DNA of 64,000 nt from UBA6022 sp038319685 (GTDB lineage Bacteria; Patescibacteriota; Saccharimonadia; Saccharimonadales; Saccharimonadaceae): positions 62,001 through 126,000 of the forward strand of contig JBBQDN010000002.1 in the NCBI GenBank assembly GCA_038319685.1. Direction: 5' to 3'. Shown here in pieces: positions 1 through 8,255 of this stretch (its first letter is position 1; each line of letters opens with the position of its first letter). Under the pieces are notes generated by a model that saw nothing but the letters and a program-made list of their open reading frames with translations, was not told the origin of the DNA and ran no database searches. The translations under genes and the position numbers were made by a program.

Positions 1-211
1 GCGGAAATAGGAAGCGCAGCGACCGCCTTCCTTTCATACCAAATAGCAGAGCGTAAATCCATACTCCAGTTTCTTAGTTTTTTTAAATTACACAAATTAA
101 CACCTTATAGGGATGAACACTGCTAAAAATTTTCTTTCGTGAACAGCCGGAGGAGGTACAGCCGATATCCTTTCACCTAATATTAGTAAACTACTCACTT
201 TCATAATGGCT

Positions 212-249
212 AAAAATTGAAACCCCGCCTGTAACGCAGGAGACGGGGT
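212..249 (-). terminator. Hairpin terminator after the remnant gene at 271-450
   Basis: The outer stem pairs ACCCCG (222-227) with CGGGGT (244-249), and the inner stem pairs CCTG with CAGG around a TAACG loop. On the minus strand a T-rich stretch follows (around 212-219), as in an intrinsic terminator. I see nothing else interpretable in 1-211. Confidence 0.65.
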
Positions 250-270
250 CTCGACCGCAAACAGACGGGT

Positions 271-450
271 TTAAATGGTGCGCGTGGCACACTCCATACC
301 TTTGATGGTTGTGTCCAATGCTGCGATCTCCCTGGTCAAACGGTCTCGGTTTGACTCGTAGAGCTTTTTCAAAGCATCTGCAGCAACCGATAGTGGTGAA
401 ACACGGCTGCCCTCACTACGATCGGCGTAACAGTCCGACTGAAGATGCAT
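271..450 (-). CDS. Small ORF or C-terminal remnant of an unknown protein (59 aa)
   Basis: The reading frame starts at ATG 450 and ends at TAA 271. Its second half is charged and helical (KKLYESNRDRLTREIAALD), consistent with a short coiled coil. The coding-like frame continues upstream of the ATG to an in-frame TAG near 500, and no Shine-Dalgarno precedes the ATG. That suggests a decayed 5' end or a fragment of a longer gene. A hairpin terminator directly follows the stop, which supports past or present expression. No family is recognised. The rest of 451-607 shows no convincing gene. Confidence 0.4.
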   Translation of the reverse strand: MHLQSDCYADRSEGSRVSPLSVAADALKKLYESNRDRLTREIAALDTTIKGMECATRTI

Positions 451-607
451 CGGGTTAAGTTCAGCTGCAATCTCGGCATTTCGCCTGCCAAAACTCTACT
501 ATAGGGTGCGCATACGTGCAAGGATAAGCAAATTACAGCATCGTTTAATTGGCACCTTGGCAAGCCCGCATAGAGTGAACGAAGTCACCTTCCCTACACC
601 ACCCTAG

Positions 608-637
608 TTGCCTTCCCTCTTATGTTTTTGCTATACT
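608..637 (+). promoter_or_regulatory. Promoter of the tail-fibre-like gene at 668
   Basis: TTGCCT (608-613), an 18-nt spacer and an extended -10 TGCTATACT (TATACT at 632-637). A leader of about 24 nt carries AAAGGA (652-657), about 10 nt before the ATG. Confidence 0.6.
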
Positions 638-667
638 AGACATAAATAATCTAAAGGAATTCATTTT

Positions 668-1045
668 ATGGGGTTTGGCGGGAGCGGAAGTAGCGGGAGT
701 ATTGCAACGTCATTAGATGTTGCTCTAAATAATACTGCTAATAATGAATCGCTTGTTTTTGATGGCGCTATCCAAAAATGGTCCAATCGTGTCGTGAGTG
801 GGTCAGCACCAGTGACGTCAGTTGCTGGTAAAACAGGTGTCGTGACGCTTGTCAAAGCAGATGCTGGACTAGGCAATGTTGATAACACCAGTGATCTTGC
901 CAAACCCATTTCGACGGCAACACAGACAGCGCTAAACACCAAAGCAGATATGTCATCGGTCGGTGCAAAACTATTACTTATCGATAACGCAGCTGCACTG
1001 CCGGCTGGGACGCCAGCCGGTGTCGTCGTCGTTGTCAAGGCATAG
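668..1045 (+). CDS. Tail-fibre-like protein (125 aa)
   Basis: A short low-complexity protein that begins with a Gly/Ser-rich head (MGFGGSGSSGS). It then has an FDGAIQKW box near residues 31-38 and a segment typical of phage tail-fibre or collar proteins (VTSVAGKTGVV, then GLGNVDNTSDLAKPIS, residues about 50-85). The head is clearly related to the protein encoded at 48855-49502, so two loci in this window carry the same module. There is no signal peptide. It lies 8 nt upstream of the glycerophosphodiesterase gene and probably shares its transcript. It may be a structural adaptor for the next protein, but function is unknown. Confidence 0.75.
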   Translation: MGFGGSGSSGSIATSLDVALNNTANNESLVFDGAIQKWSNRVVSGSAPVTSVAGKTGVVTLVKADAGLGNVDNTSDLAKPISTATQTALNTKADMSSVGAKLLLIDNAAALPAGTPAGVVVVVKA

Positions 1046-1053
1046 CCCCGGAT

Positions 1054-2646
1054 ATGGCACAACTGCACTTTGGCGCAGGTGATAGCTCGGCATTCGGTAC
1101 GACATCGGGTGGTTCGGGTACTGCCACACTCGTCAAGTCAAATCTTTCAAATATGCAAATAGGCGATTTGCTCGTCGCTTGGATACATAATCAATCTTCG
1201 GCCGTCGGTGCCACCCTCACCGGACCCAGCGGATGGACACGTTACGGTGCAGCGGTCGGTACGCCAACCAACTCTGCGTCCCGAATATCAGGTTTTTATT
1301 ATTACGCACTCAAATCTCAAGCTGATATTACGGCAATTCCAGCTTCTGTTGTATGGACATTTAGTGACAGCGCAACTCGTGTCGCCTGTGTTGTGGCACG
1401 TGCGACAGGTATTGACCTAGATAACATCGAAGACAGTGCCTCGACGTCATTTACGACGAGCGGTGGCAGTACTTCGCTAGCAATTGCCGCTATTACAACG
1501 GTCAAAGCAACGACGCTGCTTGTCGGTGGGCTTCATCACCAAAACTCAGCCAGTACTTCGTCCCCGACGACGACAAGTTTCATGACGGCATTTCAGGAAT
1601 ACAAAACAGCACCCTCGGGCAGTGCACTTGCTAATACAGGTGGGCTTCTCGGGTATAAAGATCTGACGACTGCTGGGACTACAGGTACGATCACCGCAAC
1701 CTACGACAGTGCAGTCAGTGCACACGGTGGGGAACTCGTCGCATTTAAAGCCGGGTCTTGGTCGCCTCCTGCGGCCCCCAACCCAGGAATTGCCCTAAAG
1801 TATACCTCGGCTGTTGATACTCTCAGCACAGGACATCTGTACTATACGTCAGCAACCGATACGATTTCGACACCAGCCGAAGTACGCCCTGTACCAACCG
1901 GGTATCCGTCCGTGACGACGATGCTCGCGACAATGCCCTTTTACATCGCACACCGTGGTGGGTCGGTGAACTGGCCAGAAATGAGCCTTCATTCATATAC
2001 CCAATCAGTGTTTTGGGGTGTTGGTGCGGTTGAACTGTCAATGGCCCGAACGTCGGACGGTGTATGGTTTGGACTACACGATGCAACACTTGATCGAACG
2101 TCGGGAACTTCCGGGTTTACGGCTTCGGCTCACACATGGGCTGAGGTGCAAGCATTCCAGATCACCAGTGCTGGAACGACTCATAGCACCGATCCTGCGC
2201 GGCCCTACATGCGCTGGGAGGAAATTATCGCTTCGTATTACGGAACGCATATTATTTTTGTCGACCCAAAGGTCGCTTCGTCATTCCGAATCGAACTACT
2301 CGATATGATGGACGCTCTCCCTGGGACGCCAACCGATCATTTTGTGGCGAAATATTATGGGGTATCAAGCGGTTGGCCATTTGATGCGAGCGCCCGTGGC
2401 TATAAAACATGGGGGTATTTTTACCAGGCAGACGCCGCCAATTTTGCAGCGTATCAAGCACGCTGGGATATCCTCGGCATGGACTATAATGCCGATCAAA
2501 CTACCTGGAACTCAATATTATCGTACGGTAAACCGGTCATTGGACATATCACACCAAGCGCCGTCGCAGCAACATCCGCACTCACCAAAGGTGCCGTTGG
2601 ACTGATGGTATCAGGCGTTGAACAGGTAGTTCCTCGGACGCCATAA
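1054..2646 (+). CDS. Tail-associated protein with a C-terminal glycerophosphodiester phosphodiesterase (GDPD) domain
   Basis: 530 aa. Residues about 1-235 are a Ser/Thr/Gly-rich beta domain resembling phage tail-associated proteins. Residues about 297-530 form a GDPD TIM-barrel domain: HRGG near 301 with PE just after, and HD near 342 followed by TLDRTSG. GDPD enzymes cleave glycerophosphodiesters, and phage-tail versions can attack teichoic acids. The usual metal-binding E-x-D reads E-L-S near 327-329, so activity or metal use may be altered. There is no obvious signal peptide. It could act on lipids or glycerol-phosphate polymers of a neighbouring cell, which is inference. Confidence 0.75.
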   Translation: MAQLHFGAGDSSAFGTTSGGSGTATLVKSNLSNMQIGDLLVAWIHNQSSAVGATLTGPSGWTRYGAAVGTPTNSASRISGFYYYALKSQADITAIPASVVWTFSDSATRVACVVARATGIDLDNIEDSASTSFTTSGGSTSLAIAAITTVKATTLLVGGLHHQNSASTSSPTTTSFMTAFQEYKTAPSGSALANTGGLLGYKDLTTAGTTGTITATYDSAVSAHGGELVAFKAGSWSPPAAPNPGIALKYTSAVDTLSTGHLYYTSATDTISTPAEVRPVPTGYPSVTTMLATMPFYIAHRGGSVNWPEMSLHSYTQSVFWGVGAVELSMARTSDGVWFGLHDATLDRTSGTSGFTASAHTWAEVQAFQITSAGTTHSTDPARPYMRWEEIIASYYGTHIIFVDPKVASSFRIELLDMMDALPGTPTDHFVAKYYGVSSGWPFDASARGYKTWGYFYQADAANFAAYQARWDILGMDYNADQTTWNSILSYGKPVIGHITPSAVAATSALTKGAVGLMVSGVEQVVPRTP

Positions 2647-2662
2647 TGATACACTATTCATA

Positions 2663-3316
2663 ATGCATAAAATATTTCAAAGCAATCACGACCCGATATG
2701 GCATGCTCAGCTTGCACTCCTAAGTGTCGTCGCACTCCAGATTTTTACAAACTCAGCACTGTTACCATTTAATAAGTTTGCGATTGTGATACTTGAACTA
2801 TTCCTCATCGTCATCCTCACATTCATTACACCAGCTGGCTATGGCCGTGTCAGTAAATCCCGCAGGGCACTTGGCATTGGGCTTATCGGATTTATTACCC
2901 TTATTAATATCGTATCCTTGCTGCTGCTCATCAATGCACTGTTTTTTGGTGATGCGGTCGTCAGTGGTCACGACCTCTTGGTAAATGGGTTTGTTATCTA
3001 CGTAACGAATATTATGATGTTTGCTTTATGGTACTGGGAAATTGACGGTGGTGGGCCAGAAAAACGGGCAACCAATACCACATCAAGAGAAGATTTCTTA
3101 TTCCCGCAAATGCTACATCCCCTGGTTTTCACTAAAAAATGGCTACCGGGATTTGTTGATTATATGTATCTTTCAGCCACTAACGTGACGAATTTCGCAT
3201 CAGCCGATACTATCCCGGTTTCACGACGCGCCAAAGGCCTTATGATGGTCCAAGCCATGACGTCCGTTGTCACCGTCGTGCTAGTTGCCGCACGTGCAAT
3301 TACCGTTTTTCAGTAG
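2663..3316 (+). CDS. DUF1345-type integral membrane protein (217 aa)
   Basis: About five to six hydrophobic segments. The central ALWYWEIDGGGPE motif and the C-terminal block DTIPVSRRAKGLMMVQA followed by a membrane helix match the DUF1345 family of unknown function. A TACACT -10-like box (2650-2655, preceded by TGA as an extended -10) overlaps the end of the previous gene and sits 7 nt before the ATG, which predicts a leaderless message. The gene converges on the ccdA-like gene with a 6-nt gap. Confidence 0.75.
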   Translation: MHKIFQSNHDPIWHAQLALLSVVALQIFTNSALLPFNKFAIVILELFLIVILTFITPAGYGRVSKSRRALGIGLIGFITLINIVSLLLLINALFFGDAVVSGHDLLVNGFVIYVTNIMMFALWYWEIDGGGPEKRATNTTSREDFLFPQMLHPLVFTKKWLPGFVDYMYLSATNVTNFASADTIPVSRRAKGLMMVQAMTSVVTVVLVAARAITVFQ

Positions 3317-3322
3317 TAGAAT

Positions 3323-4060
3323 TTAGTGTCGAAACGATTCTTCGATACGCATAATTGGATCATACCAGCCGTGTTCTAGCACGTACGACTGCACCTGTTT
3401 GTCGACACCAACCATCACTGCAAGCCCGACAATAATAAAAATAGTTGCGATAATTTTCTTGAATATTCCTTTGGGATTACTCACCCATTTCAGTTTCTGC
3501 ACAAAACTTCGTCCAACAAGGCTAATAAGTAGCAAAATGGTCGCAAGACCTAGTGCGTACGCAATCAAGTAGCCAATGCCGGCAAGAAAGGATGCCGGCA
3601 AGATCACTGCAACAATCAATGCGTAGGTTGGACTACAGCTATTGAATACAGGACCAAGTGCAGCACCGAGTAAGATATCTTTTTTTACCCCAACGGCACT
3701 TCCAGATCTTCCCATCAACCGATTCGCGCCAGCTTGCCAGCCAGTCTGTATCATCAACTTCTCCCATAGTAATGGCCATAAAATATTCAGACCAAGAAGT
3801 ATCACAATTACACCAGAAATGACTGACCAAACCTGTGTTGGAATACCCAGTAATGCAGTGGTCGCTTTAAGAAGTAGTGTAAAAATGACTACTGAAACAG
3901 CAAGGCTGAGCGTAATAATTAACGGATGTTTTAGAGAAGTCTTGTGATTCTCATCATCATGAAGTGTACTCCCCCCAACGATAACCGGAAGTAGCGGTAA
4001 AATACACGGTGCAAGAACAGTTAGCACGCCAGCAATAAACGAGGCGATGACAAGTTCCAT
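3323..4060 (-). CDS. CcdA/DsbD-family thiol-disulfide transmembrane transporter (245 aa)
   Basis: The N-terminus carries LAPCILPLLPV, the conserved first-helix Cys-Pro motif, and the partner Cys lies in NSCSPTYAL near residue 140. About six membrane helices. The family passes electrons from cytoplasmic thioredoxin across the membrane to extracytoplasmic thiol proteins. The start ATG overlaps the stop of the upstream thioredoxin gene (TAATG), so the two are translationally coupled and the thioredoxin is the likely redox partner. Confidence 0.88.
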   Translation of the reverse strand: MELVIASFIAGVLTVLAPCILPLLPVIVGGSTLHDDENHKTSLKHPLIITLSLAVSVVIFTLLLKATTALLGIPTQVWSVISGVIVILLGLNILWPLLWEKLMIQTGWQAGANRLMGRSGSAVGVKKDILLGAALGPVFNSCSPTYALIVAVILPASFLAGIGYLIAYALGLATILLLISLVGRSFVQKLKWVSNPKGIFKKIIATIFIIVGLAVMVGVDKQVQSYVLEHGWYDPIMRIEESFRH

Positions 4061-4536
4061 TAGGGTAACAGTGCTTTCTGAACAGCACTAAAGGTTGGTT
4101 GATCATAAGCAACGTAGCTCTGTATTTTATCACCACTATCATTAATCTTCACAACTGTTGTCTGAATTGTGACTCCATATTTTTGACGAAGCGCCTGGTG
4201 TGAATCGTAATCTACTTTTATAATGACGACATTATCTGGGATACTAGTGGTTCTTATACTCTCATCAAGTGCTCGACACTGCGGACACCATGGTGCATGA
4301 AAAAATAATAATTTTGTTCCTGATGTTTCGATACTATGTTCGTCGACATACTCACTATAACGACCTTTTTCGACTACTGGCATAGCTGTATTGTTTGAAT
4401 TACTCACAAGTTTTTTATCTGTTTCCGAAATGGAAACATCGGATAGTTTATTTGGACGAGTAACAAAGACGAATAGCAGCCCTGAACCAATTACGATAAT
4501 AATCGCGATGATAACAATCCGTGTTTTTTTATCCAT
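4060..4536 (-). CDS. Membrane-anchored thioredoxin-like protein (158 aa)
   Basis: An N-terminal membrane anchor (residues about 5-27) precedes a thioredoxin fold with active site APWCPQC (C-P-Q-C). It probably faces outward and is reduced by the coupled CcdA-like protein. I chose ATG 4536, which has a G-rich ribosome-binding site (GAGGGGGAG) just upstream. The frame extends to a TTG at 4563 that is less likely. It overlaps the 3' end of the sortase gene by 8 nt and belongs to the rny-Nudix-sortase-trx-ccdA transcription unit. Confidence 0.85.
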   Translation of the reverse strand: MDKKTRIVIIAIIIVIGSGLLFVFVTRPNKLSDVSISETDKKLVSNSNNTAMPVVEKGRYSEYVDEHSIETSGTKLLFFHAPWCPQCRALDESIRTTSIPDNVVIIKVDYDSHQALRQKYGVTIQTTVVKINDSGDKIQSYVAYDQPTFSAVQKALLP

Positions 4537-5158
4537 TACTCCCCCTCGTCGCGACTTCACCAATTTTTACTGCTTCGATAACATCACGACCATCCGCACT
4601 TCCGCCCAGCGTACATGAATATAATGTCAGCTTCGCGTCATCAGTTTGGGCTTCAATTTCAACCGCATTTGGCTTGACGCTGTATTTACGTTTAATTTCG
4701 TACGCATAGCGTTTGCCTTGAAAGTCAACAAAAATCTTATTCTTTTCGTTCAATTTGTCAATGTTATAGAAAGGAGATTGCTGGGCAACGCCTTGCGGAG
4801 TAAATGACATAATAAAACGGTGGGCACTCAAAACAAAATTACCCCCCTTCACCGGATCACCATTTTCAGGATGACGATGCCACGCACCTTTTTCAAGTGC
4901 GGCTTCGGTTGAGCCCGTGACGATCGCAACATCCACATTGATCTGTGGAATAAACAAACGATCACCTTCCACACCAGCAGGTTGTTCAAGTTTTTTTTGC
5001 GTCGCATCTGGCGCCCTGCCTGTCACAATCTCATTGGTTAAACTAGGTGCAAACGAAAGCAAAAGTATATAACCGCCAGCACCGAGCAAAAGAATTATGA
5101 CGATCGTCGTAATGATGCCGACAATATGACGATTTTTCTTATGTTCGATGTACAGCAT
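4529..5158 (-). CDS. Sortase (209 aa)
   Basis: An N-terminal membrane helix (residues about 13-35) precedes the sortase domain. Catalytic residues are visible: His in LSAHRF (about 112), Cys in LYSCTL (about 182) and Arg in DGRDVIEAV. Sortases cleave LPxT-like signals and attach proteins to the cell wall. No substrate is encoded next to it, whereas the second sortase at 38422 is adjacent to one. It sits between Nudix and thioredoxin genes in a compact operon (3 nt after the Nudix stop). The class was not resolved. Confidence 0.88.
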   Translation of the reverse strand: MLYIEHKKNRHIVGIITTIVIILLLGAGGYILLLSFAPSLTNEIVTGRAPDATQKKLEQPAGVEGDRLFIPQINVDVAIVTGSTEAALEKGAWHRHPENGDPVKGGNFVLSAHRFIMSFTPQGVAQQSPFYNIDKLNEKNKIFVDFQGKRYAYEIKRKYSVKPNAVEIEAQTDDAKLTLYSCTLGGSADGRDVIEAVKIGEVATRGSNG

Positions 5159-5161
5159 TAA

Positions 5162-5644
5162 TTACTCACCCTTTCCAAACGTCTGTTCGATATAGCCAGA
5201 TCGACCCTCTGCCCAGTGCATCACCGCTTTGGCATATACTCGGTCAGCAGCGATCACTTTGTCTTTCGTCGTCACACTCCACGCCTCAATCTCTGATTCT
5301 TCCCTGACCACATGATCCAAGACACCTGAACTCACCATCGCACGAAAGAGGAACTGATAGGTTTCGGCTGCGTCACTCGTACGACTGACAATCGCGACAA
5401 ATTCAACCGTATCTGGCTGAATGATCAGTCCCAGTTCCTCTAACACTTCCCGAACCGCTGTTTGTTTCGGCGACTCACCTGGATCAACCAGCCCACCGGG
5501 AAACGTCCAGTACGGTTTATAGGTCGCTTTTTCGATAATCACTTGACCGAGCTCATTTTCAAGAATCAATGCCGCACTCGACATACGCTTGGGAAACGTC
5601 GGAAGAAGCAGTCGCATTTTTGCCTCGGTCATTTTATGTGTCAT
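5162..5644 (-). CDS. Nudix hydrolase (160 aa)
   Basis: A complete Nudix box lies at residues about 50-72 (GGLVDPGESPKQT... REVLEELGL), matching Gx5Ex7REUxEExGU. The substrate, a nucleoside diphosphate linked to another moiety, cannot be told from sequence. The gene starts 3 nt after the rny stop and 3 nt before the sortase gene, so co-transcription is likely. Confidence 0.9.
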   Translation of the reverse strand: MTHKMTEAKMRLLLPTFPKRMSSAALILENELGQVIIEKATYKPYWTFPGGLVDPGESPKQTAVREVLEELGLIIQPDTVEFVAIVSRTSDAAETYQFLFRAMVSSGVLDHVVREESEIEAWSVTTKDKVIAADRVYAKAVMHWAEGRSGYIEQTFGKGE

Positions 5645-5647
5645 AGG

Positions 5648-7159
5648 TTATTTGGCGAACTCAATCGCTCGCGTTTCCCTGATAACATTCACTTTGATTG
5701 TGCCTGGATACTGCATCGTTGACTCAATCTTGGTCGCGATGTCACGCGCAAGCTTTATTGCCGATAAATCATCGATTGATTTTGGACTAACGATGACGCG
5801 AACTTCACGGCCTGCACTAATCGCATAGGCCTTGTCGATACCTTTGAAACTTGTCGCAATATTTTCAAGATCACGCATGCGCTCAACAAAATTCTCTGCA
5901 CTAATATTGCGGGCACCAGGACGGGCAGCAGAAAGTGCATCACATACACGAACAATGAGTGCTTCGGGCGTTGTTGCTTCAATATCATCGTGATGGGCCT
6001 CGATTGCATGAGTAATATCGTCGCTCATACCATATTTGCGAGCCAGTTCAGCGCCGACATGATGATGCTTGCCTTCGACCTTATGAGATACTGCCTTGCC
6101 GACATCGTGAAGCAATGTTGCGATTTTCGTCACGCGAACATTTGCACCGATTTCTTCGGCAATAAGTCCCGCCATATGCGCCATTTCGGTACTATGCATC
6201 AAAACGTTCTGTCCATAACTTGTGCGGTATTTTAATTCACCTAGCAGATGAAGCATTTCTTTGGGAATACCGGTCACTCCAACTTCACGAGCCGCGTCTT
6301 CACCGTTACGCATCACTTCTTTTTCGAGTTGTTTTTCAGCTTTGTCAACGACTTCTTCGATACGACCTGGGTGAATACGGCCATCTTTCATCAGATTTTC
6401 GAGACTGATCCTGGCTATCTGACGACGAATTGGATCAAAACTTGATAAGACAATCATACCCGGTGTATCGTCAACCAGAATATCAACACCTGTGGCACGT
6501 TGTAAAGCCTGTATATTGCGGCCTTCCTTACCGATAATACGACCCTTCATTTCTTCGTCAACCAGCTTGATCGCCGTGACAGTACGTTCAGCTGTCACCT
6601 CTGAACTCATCCGTTCCATCGCCGTCACAAGGATTGTTTGCGCGTTTTCTTCGGCATCTTCCATGGCATCGTGTTGCAGTTTGCTGACTAACCCAACCAA
6701 ATCTTCTTTGATATCACGTTCAGTCATTTGCATTAGTTTTTCGGCAGCGTCAGATTTTTTTAGTCCAGCGATTTTTTCAAGTTTTTCTTGCTGTTTGACG
6801 CGAATTTCGCGAATTTCGTTTTTCAGACCTTCAACTTCGTCTTCCTGAGCGCGAAGTTTTTCAGCTCGACGGTCAAGTTCGTCGAGTTTTCGATCAAGAC
6901 TGACTTCACGATCACCTAAACGATTCTCGGTTTTTTTCCATTCACGGCGACGATCAGTTTCTTCATCTTTGGCACTACTGACAAGTGCAATCGCCTCGTC
7001 TTTTGCCTGAAGGACAATATCAGTTGCTTTGTTTTTGGCATCGACCACTAACTGATCTGCGTTGTGTTTGCCTGCCTGGCGACGTTGTTTTTCATACCCA
7101 ATAGTTCCGCCGACGCCAAAAATTACCCCTATTACAGCGGCTATAATACCCTCTATCAT
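5648..7159 (-). CDS. rny: Ribonuclease Y
   Basis: 503 aa, typical family length. An N-terminal membrane helix (residues 1-20) is followed by a long Glu/Lys-rich coiled coil (about 25-190), a KH domain (GRIIGKEGRNIQAL, about 210-270) and an HD domain with the metal-binding HD in TLLHDVGKA (about 350). RNase Y starts mRNA decay at the membrane. It heads a likely operon running to the ccdA-like gene at 3323. Confidence 0.97.
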   Translation of the reverse strand: MIEGIIAAVIGVIFGVGGTIGYEKQRRQAGKHNADQLVVDAKNKATDIVLQAKDEAIALVSSAKDEETDRRREWKKTENRLGDREVSLDRKLDELDRRAEKLRAQEDEVEGLKNEIREIRVKQQEKLEKIAGLKKSDAAEKLMQMTERDIKEDLVGLVSKLQHDAMEDAEENAQTILVTAMERMSSEVTAERTVTAIKLVDEEMKGRIIGKEGRNIQALQRATGVDILVDDTPGMIVLSSFDPIRRQIARISLENLMKDGRIHPGRIEEVVDKAEKQLEKEVMRNGEDAAREVGVTGIPKEMLHLLGELKYRTSYGQNVLMHSTEMAHMAGLIAEEIGANVRVTKIATLLHDVGKAVSHKVEGKHHHVGAELARKYGMSDDITHAIEAHHDDIEATTPEALIVRVCDALSAARPGARNISAENFVERMRDLENIATSFKGIDKAYAISAGREVRVIVSPKSIDDLSAIKLARDIATKIESTMQYPGTIKVNVIRETRAIEFAK

Positions 7160-7282
7160 ATCTGTTCCTTTCTTAGGCGATCTGCGTATCTAGTGCATCA
7201 TCAAAAATGGGAGTCGTTCATTCGCAGTCGCACAGGTTGTTTCAAAAAGTTTCATAAGGCTTTTGGTATAAAAGCTATATAT

Positions 7283-7312
7283 ATCATAGCGCTTTTTAGA
7301 CACTGTTCGCAA
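7283..7312 (-). promoter_or_regulatory. Promoter of rny
   Basis: Minus-strand TTGCGA (7307-7312), an 18-nt spacer and TATGAT (7283-7288). The leader to the rny ATG at 7159 is about 120 nt and holds no recognisable riboswitch. Confidence 0.5.
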
Positions 7313-7325
7313 GGTTTTCGCGCAG

Positions 7326-7712
7326 TTATTTACGAGGTGTTGTAATATGTGCTTCACTACCATAAAACGGCATGACAAGTTCATCATTTTCACCACGAGA
7401 AATTCGCCTCAGGACGTCTTGCTGCCACTGTTCACCACTTGCTCCAATAATAGGAATTGCTTCGCTACTAGCAATTGTGTTCATGACGGTTAACCCAATC
7501 CGGAGCCCAGTAAAACTCCCAGGGCCCTTAAAAACACCGATCGCTGTGATATCTTGAAAGTTTTTTCCATTTATATCCAGTTGTTCGTGCACATACAAAA
7601 GAAGATTATCTGCAAGTGCTCTGTCAGCTTGCCACTGGTCATTATAGAGCCAGTCGCCGTCAATCAATGACAGCTTACAAAGAGGTGTCGAGGTATCAAG
7701 CAGTACTATCAT
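7326..7712 (-). CDS. tsaB: TsaB-like t6A biosynthesis protein, short form (128 aa)
   Basis: The N-terminal ASKHA-type start (MIVLLDTSTP) and the GPGSFTGLRIG motif near residue 60 identify TsaB, a partner of TsaD and TsaE in making the universal tRNA modification t6A. It is about 100 residues shorter than usual and lacks most of the C-terminal subdomain. I chose ATG 7712. It overlaps the tsaE 3' end by 17 nt, as expected for a coupled pathway pair. Confidence 0.85.
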   Translation of the reverse strand: MIVLLDTSTPLCKLSLIDGDWLYNDQWQADRALADNLLLYVHEQLDINGKNFQDITAIGVFKGPGSFTGLRIGLTVMNTIASSEAIPIIGASGEQWQQDVLRRISRGENDELVMPFYGSEAHITTPRK

Positions 7713-8163
7713 GGAGTTTCTCAAGTAATTTTTGACTTTTTTCACCATGCGACGTGACGTCAAGATGACGAAGCTGTTCTTCGGGTGACGTAATATGAAT
7801 ACTCAAATGATCGACTGGTAAAATTCCCTTTACGATATCTGACCATTCAATTATCGTCACGGTATCGTTATCTGCGAGTGTCTCGGACAGTTCGTCGTGC
7901 ATAATCCCTGCGCTTTGCAGACGGTAAAAATCATAATGAGCCAAACGTAGACCACCGTTTCCGTCATAGACTCGACTAATCGTAAAGCTCGGGCTCTGAA
8001 CGTCTTCGTCAACGCCCAGGCCGACCGCGATACCTTTTGTGAGTGTCGTCTTGCCGGCCCCCACGTCTCCGGTGAGGTCGATAACTTCACCGCCAACCAG
8101 AAAATGACCTAGTGTGGCACCAAAAGCCTTCATTCCGTCTTCACTGTCAACTGCTGTTTGCAT
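7696..8163 (-). CDS. tsaE: TsaE, ATPase of t6A biosynthesis (155 aa)
   Basis: Walker A motif GDVGAGKTT near residues 32-40 and the SPSFTISRVY block are typical of TsaE, which resets the TsaBD complex. ATG 8163 lies exactly 6 nt after a perfect TATAAT, so the mRNA should be leaderless and upstream in-frame codons untranslated. Divergent from pilB. Confidence 0.92.
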   Translation of the reverse strand: MQTAVDSEDGMKAFGATLGHFLVGGEVIDLTGDVGAGKTTLTKGIAVGLGVDEDVQSPSFTISRVYDGNGGLRLAHYDFYRLQSAGIMHDELSETLADNDTVTIIEWSDIVKGILPVDHLSIHITSPEEQLRHLDVTSHGEKSQKLLEKLHDSTA

Positions 8164-8169
8164 GTACTG

Positions 8170-8199
8170 ATTATACCACCCGGATACAGAGGTGACCAA
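8170..8199 (-). promoter_or_regulatory. Promoter of tsaE-tsaB (leaderless)
   Basis: Minus-strand TTGGTC (8194-8199), an 18-nt spacer and TATAAT (8170-8175). The expected transcription start coincides with the tsaE ATG at 8163. Confidence 0.7.
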
Positions 8200-8255
8200 T
8201 ACTGACCTCCAACTGGTACTTTTGAGCCCGGTCGAGTACAATAGGCACAAGCAAT

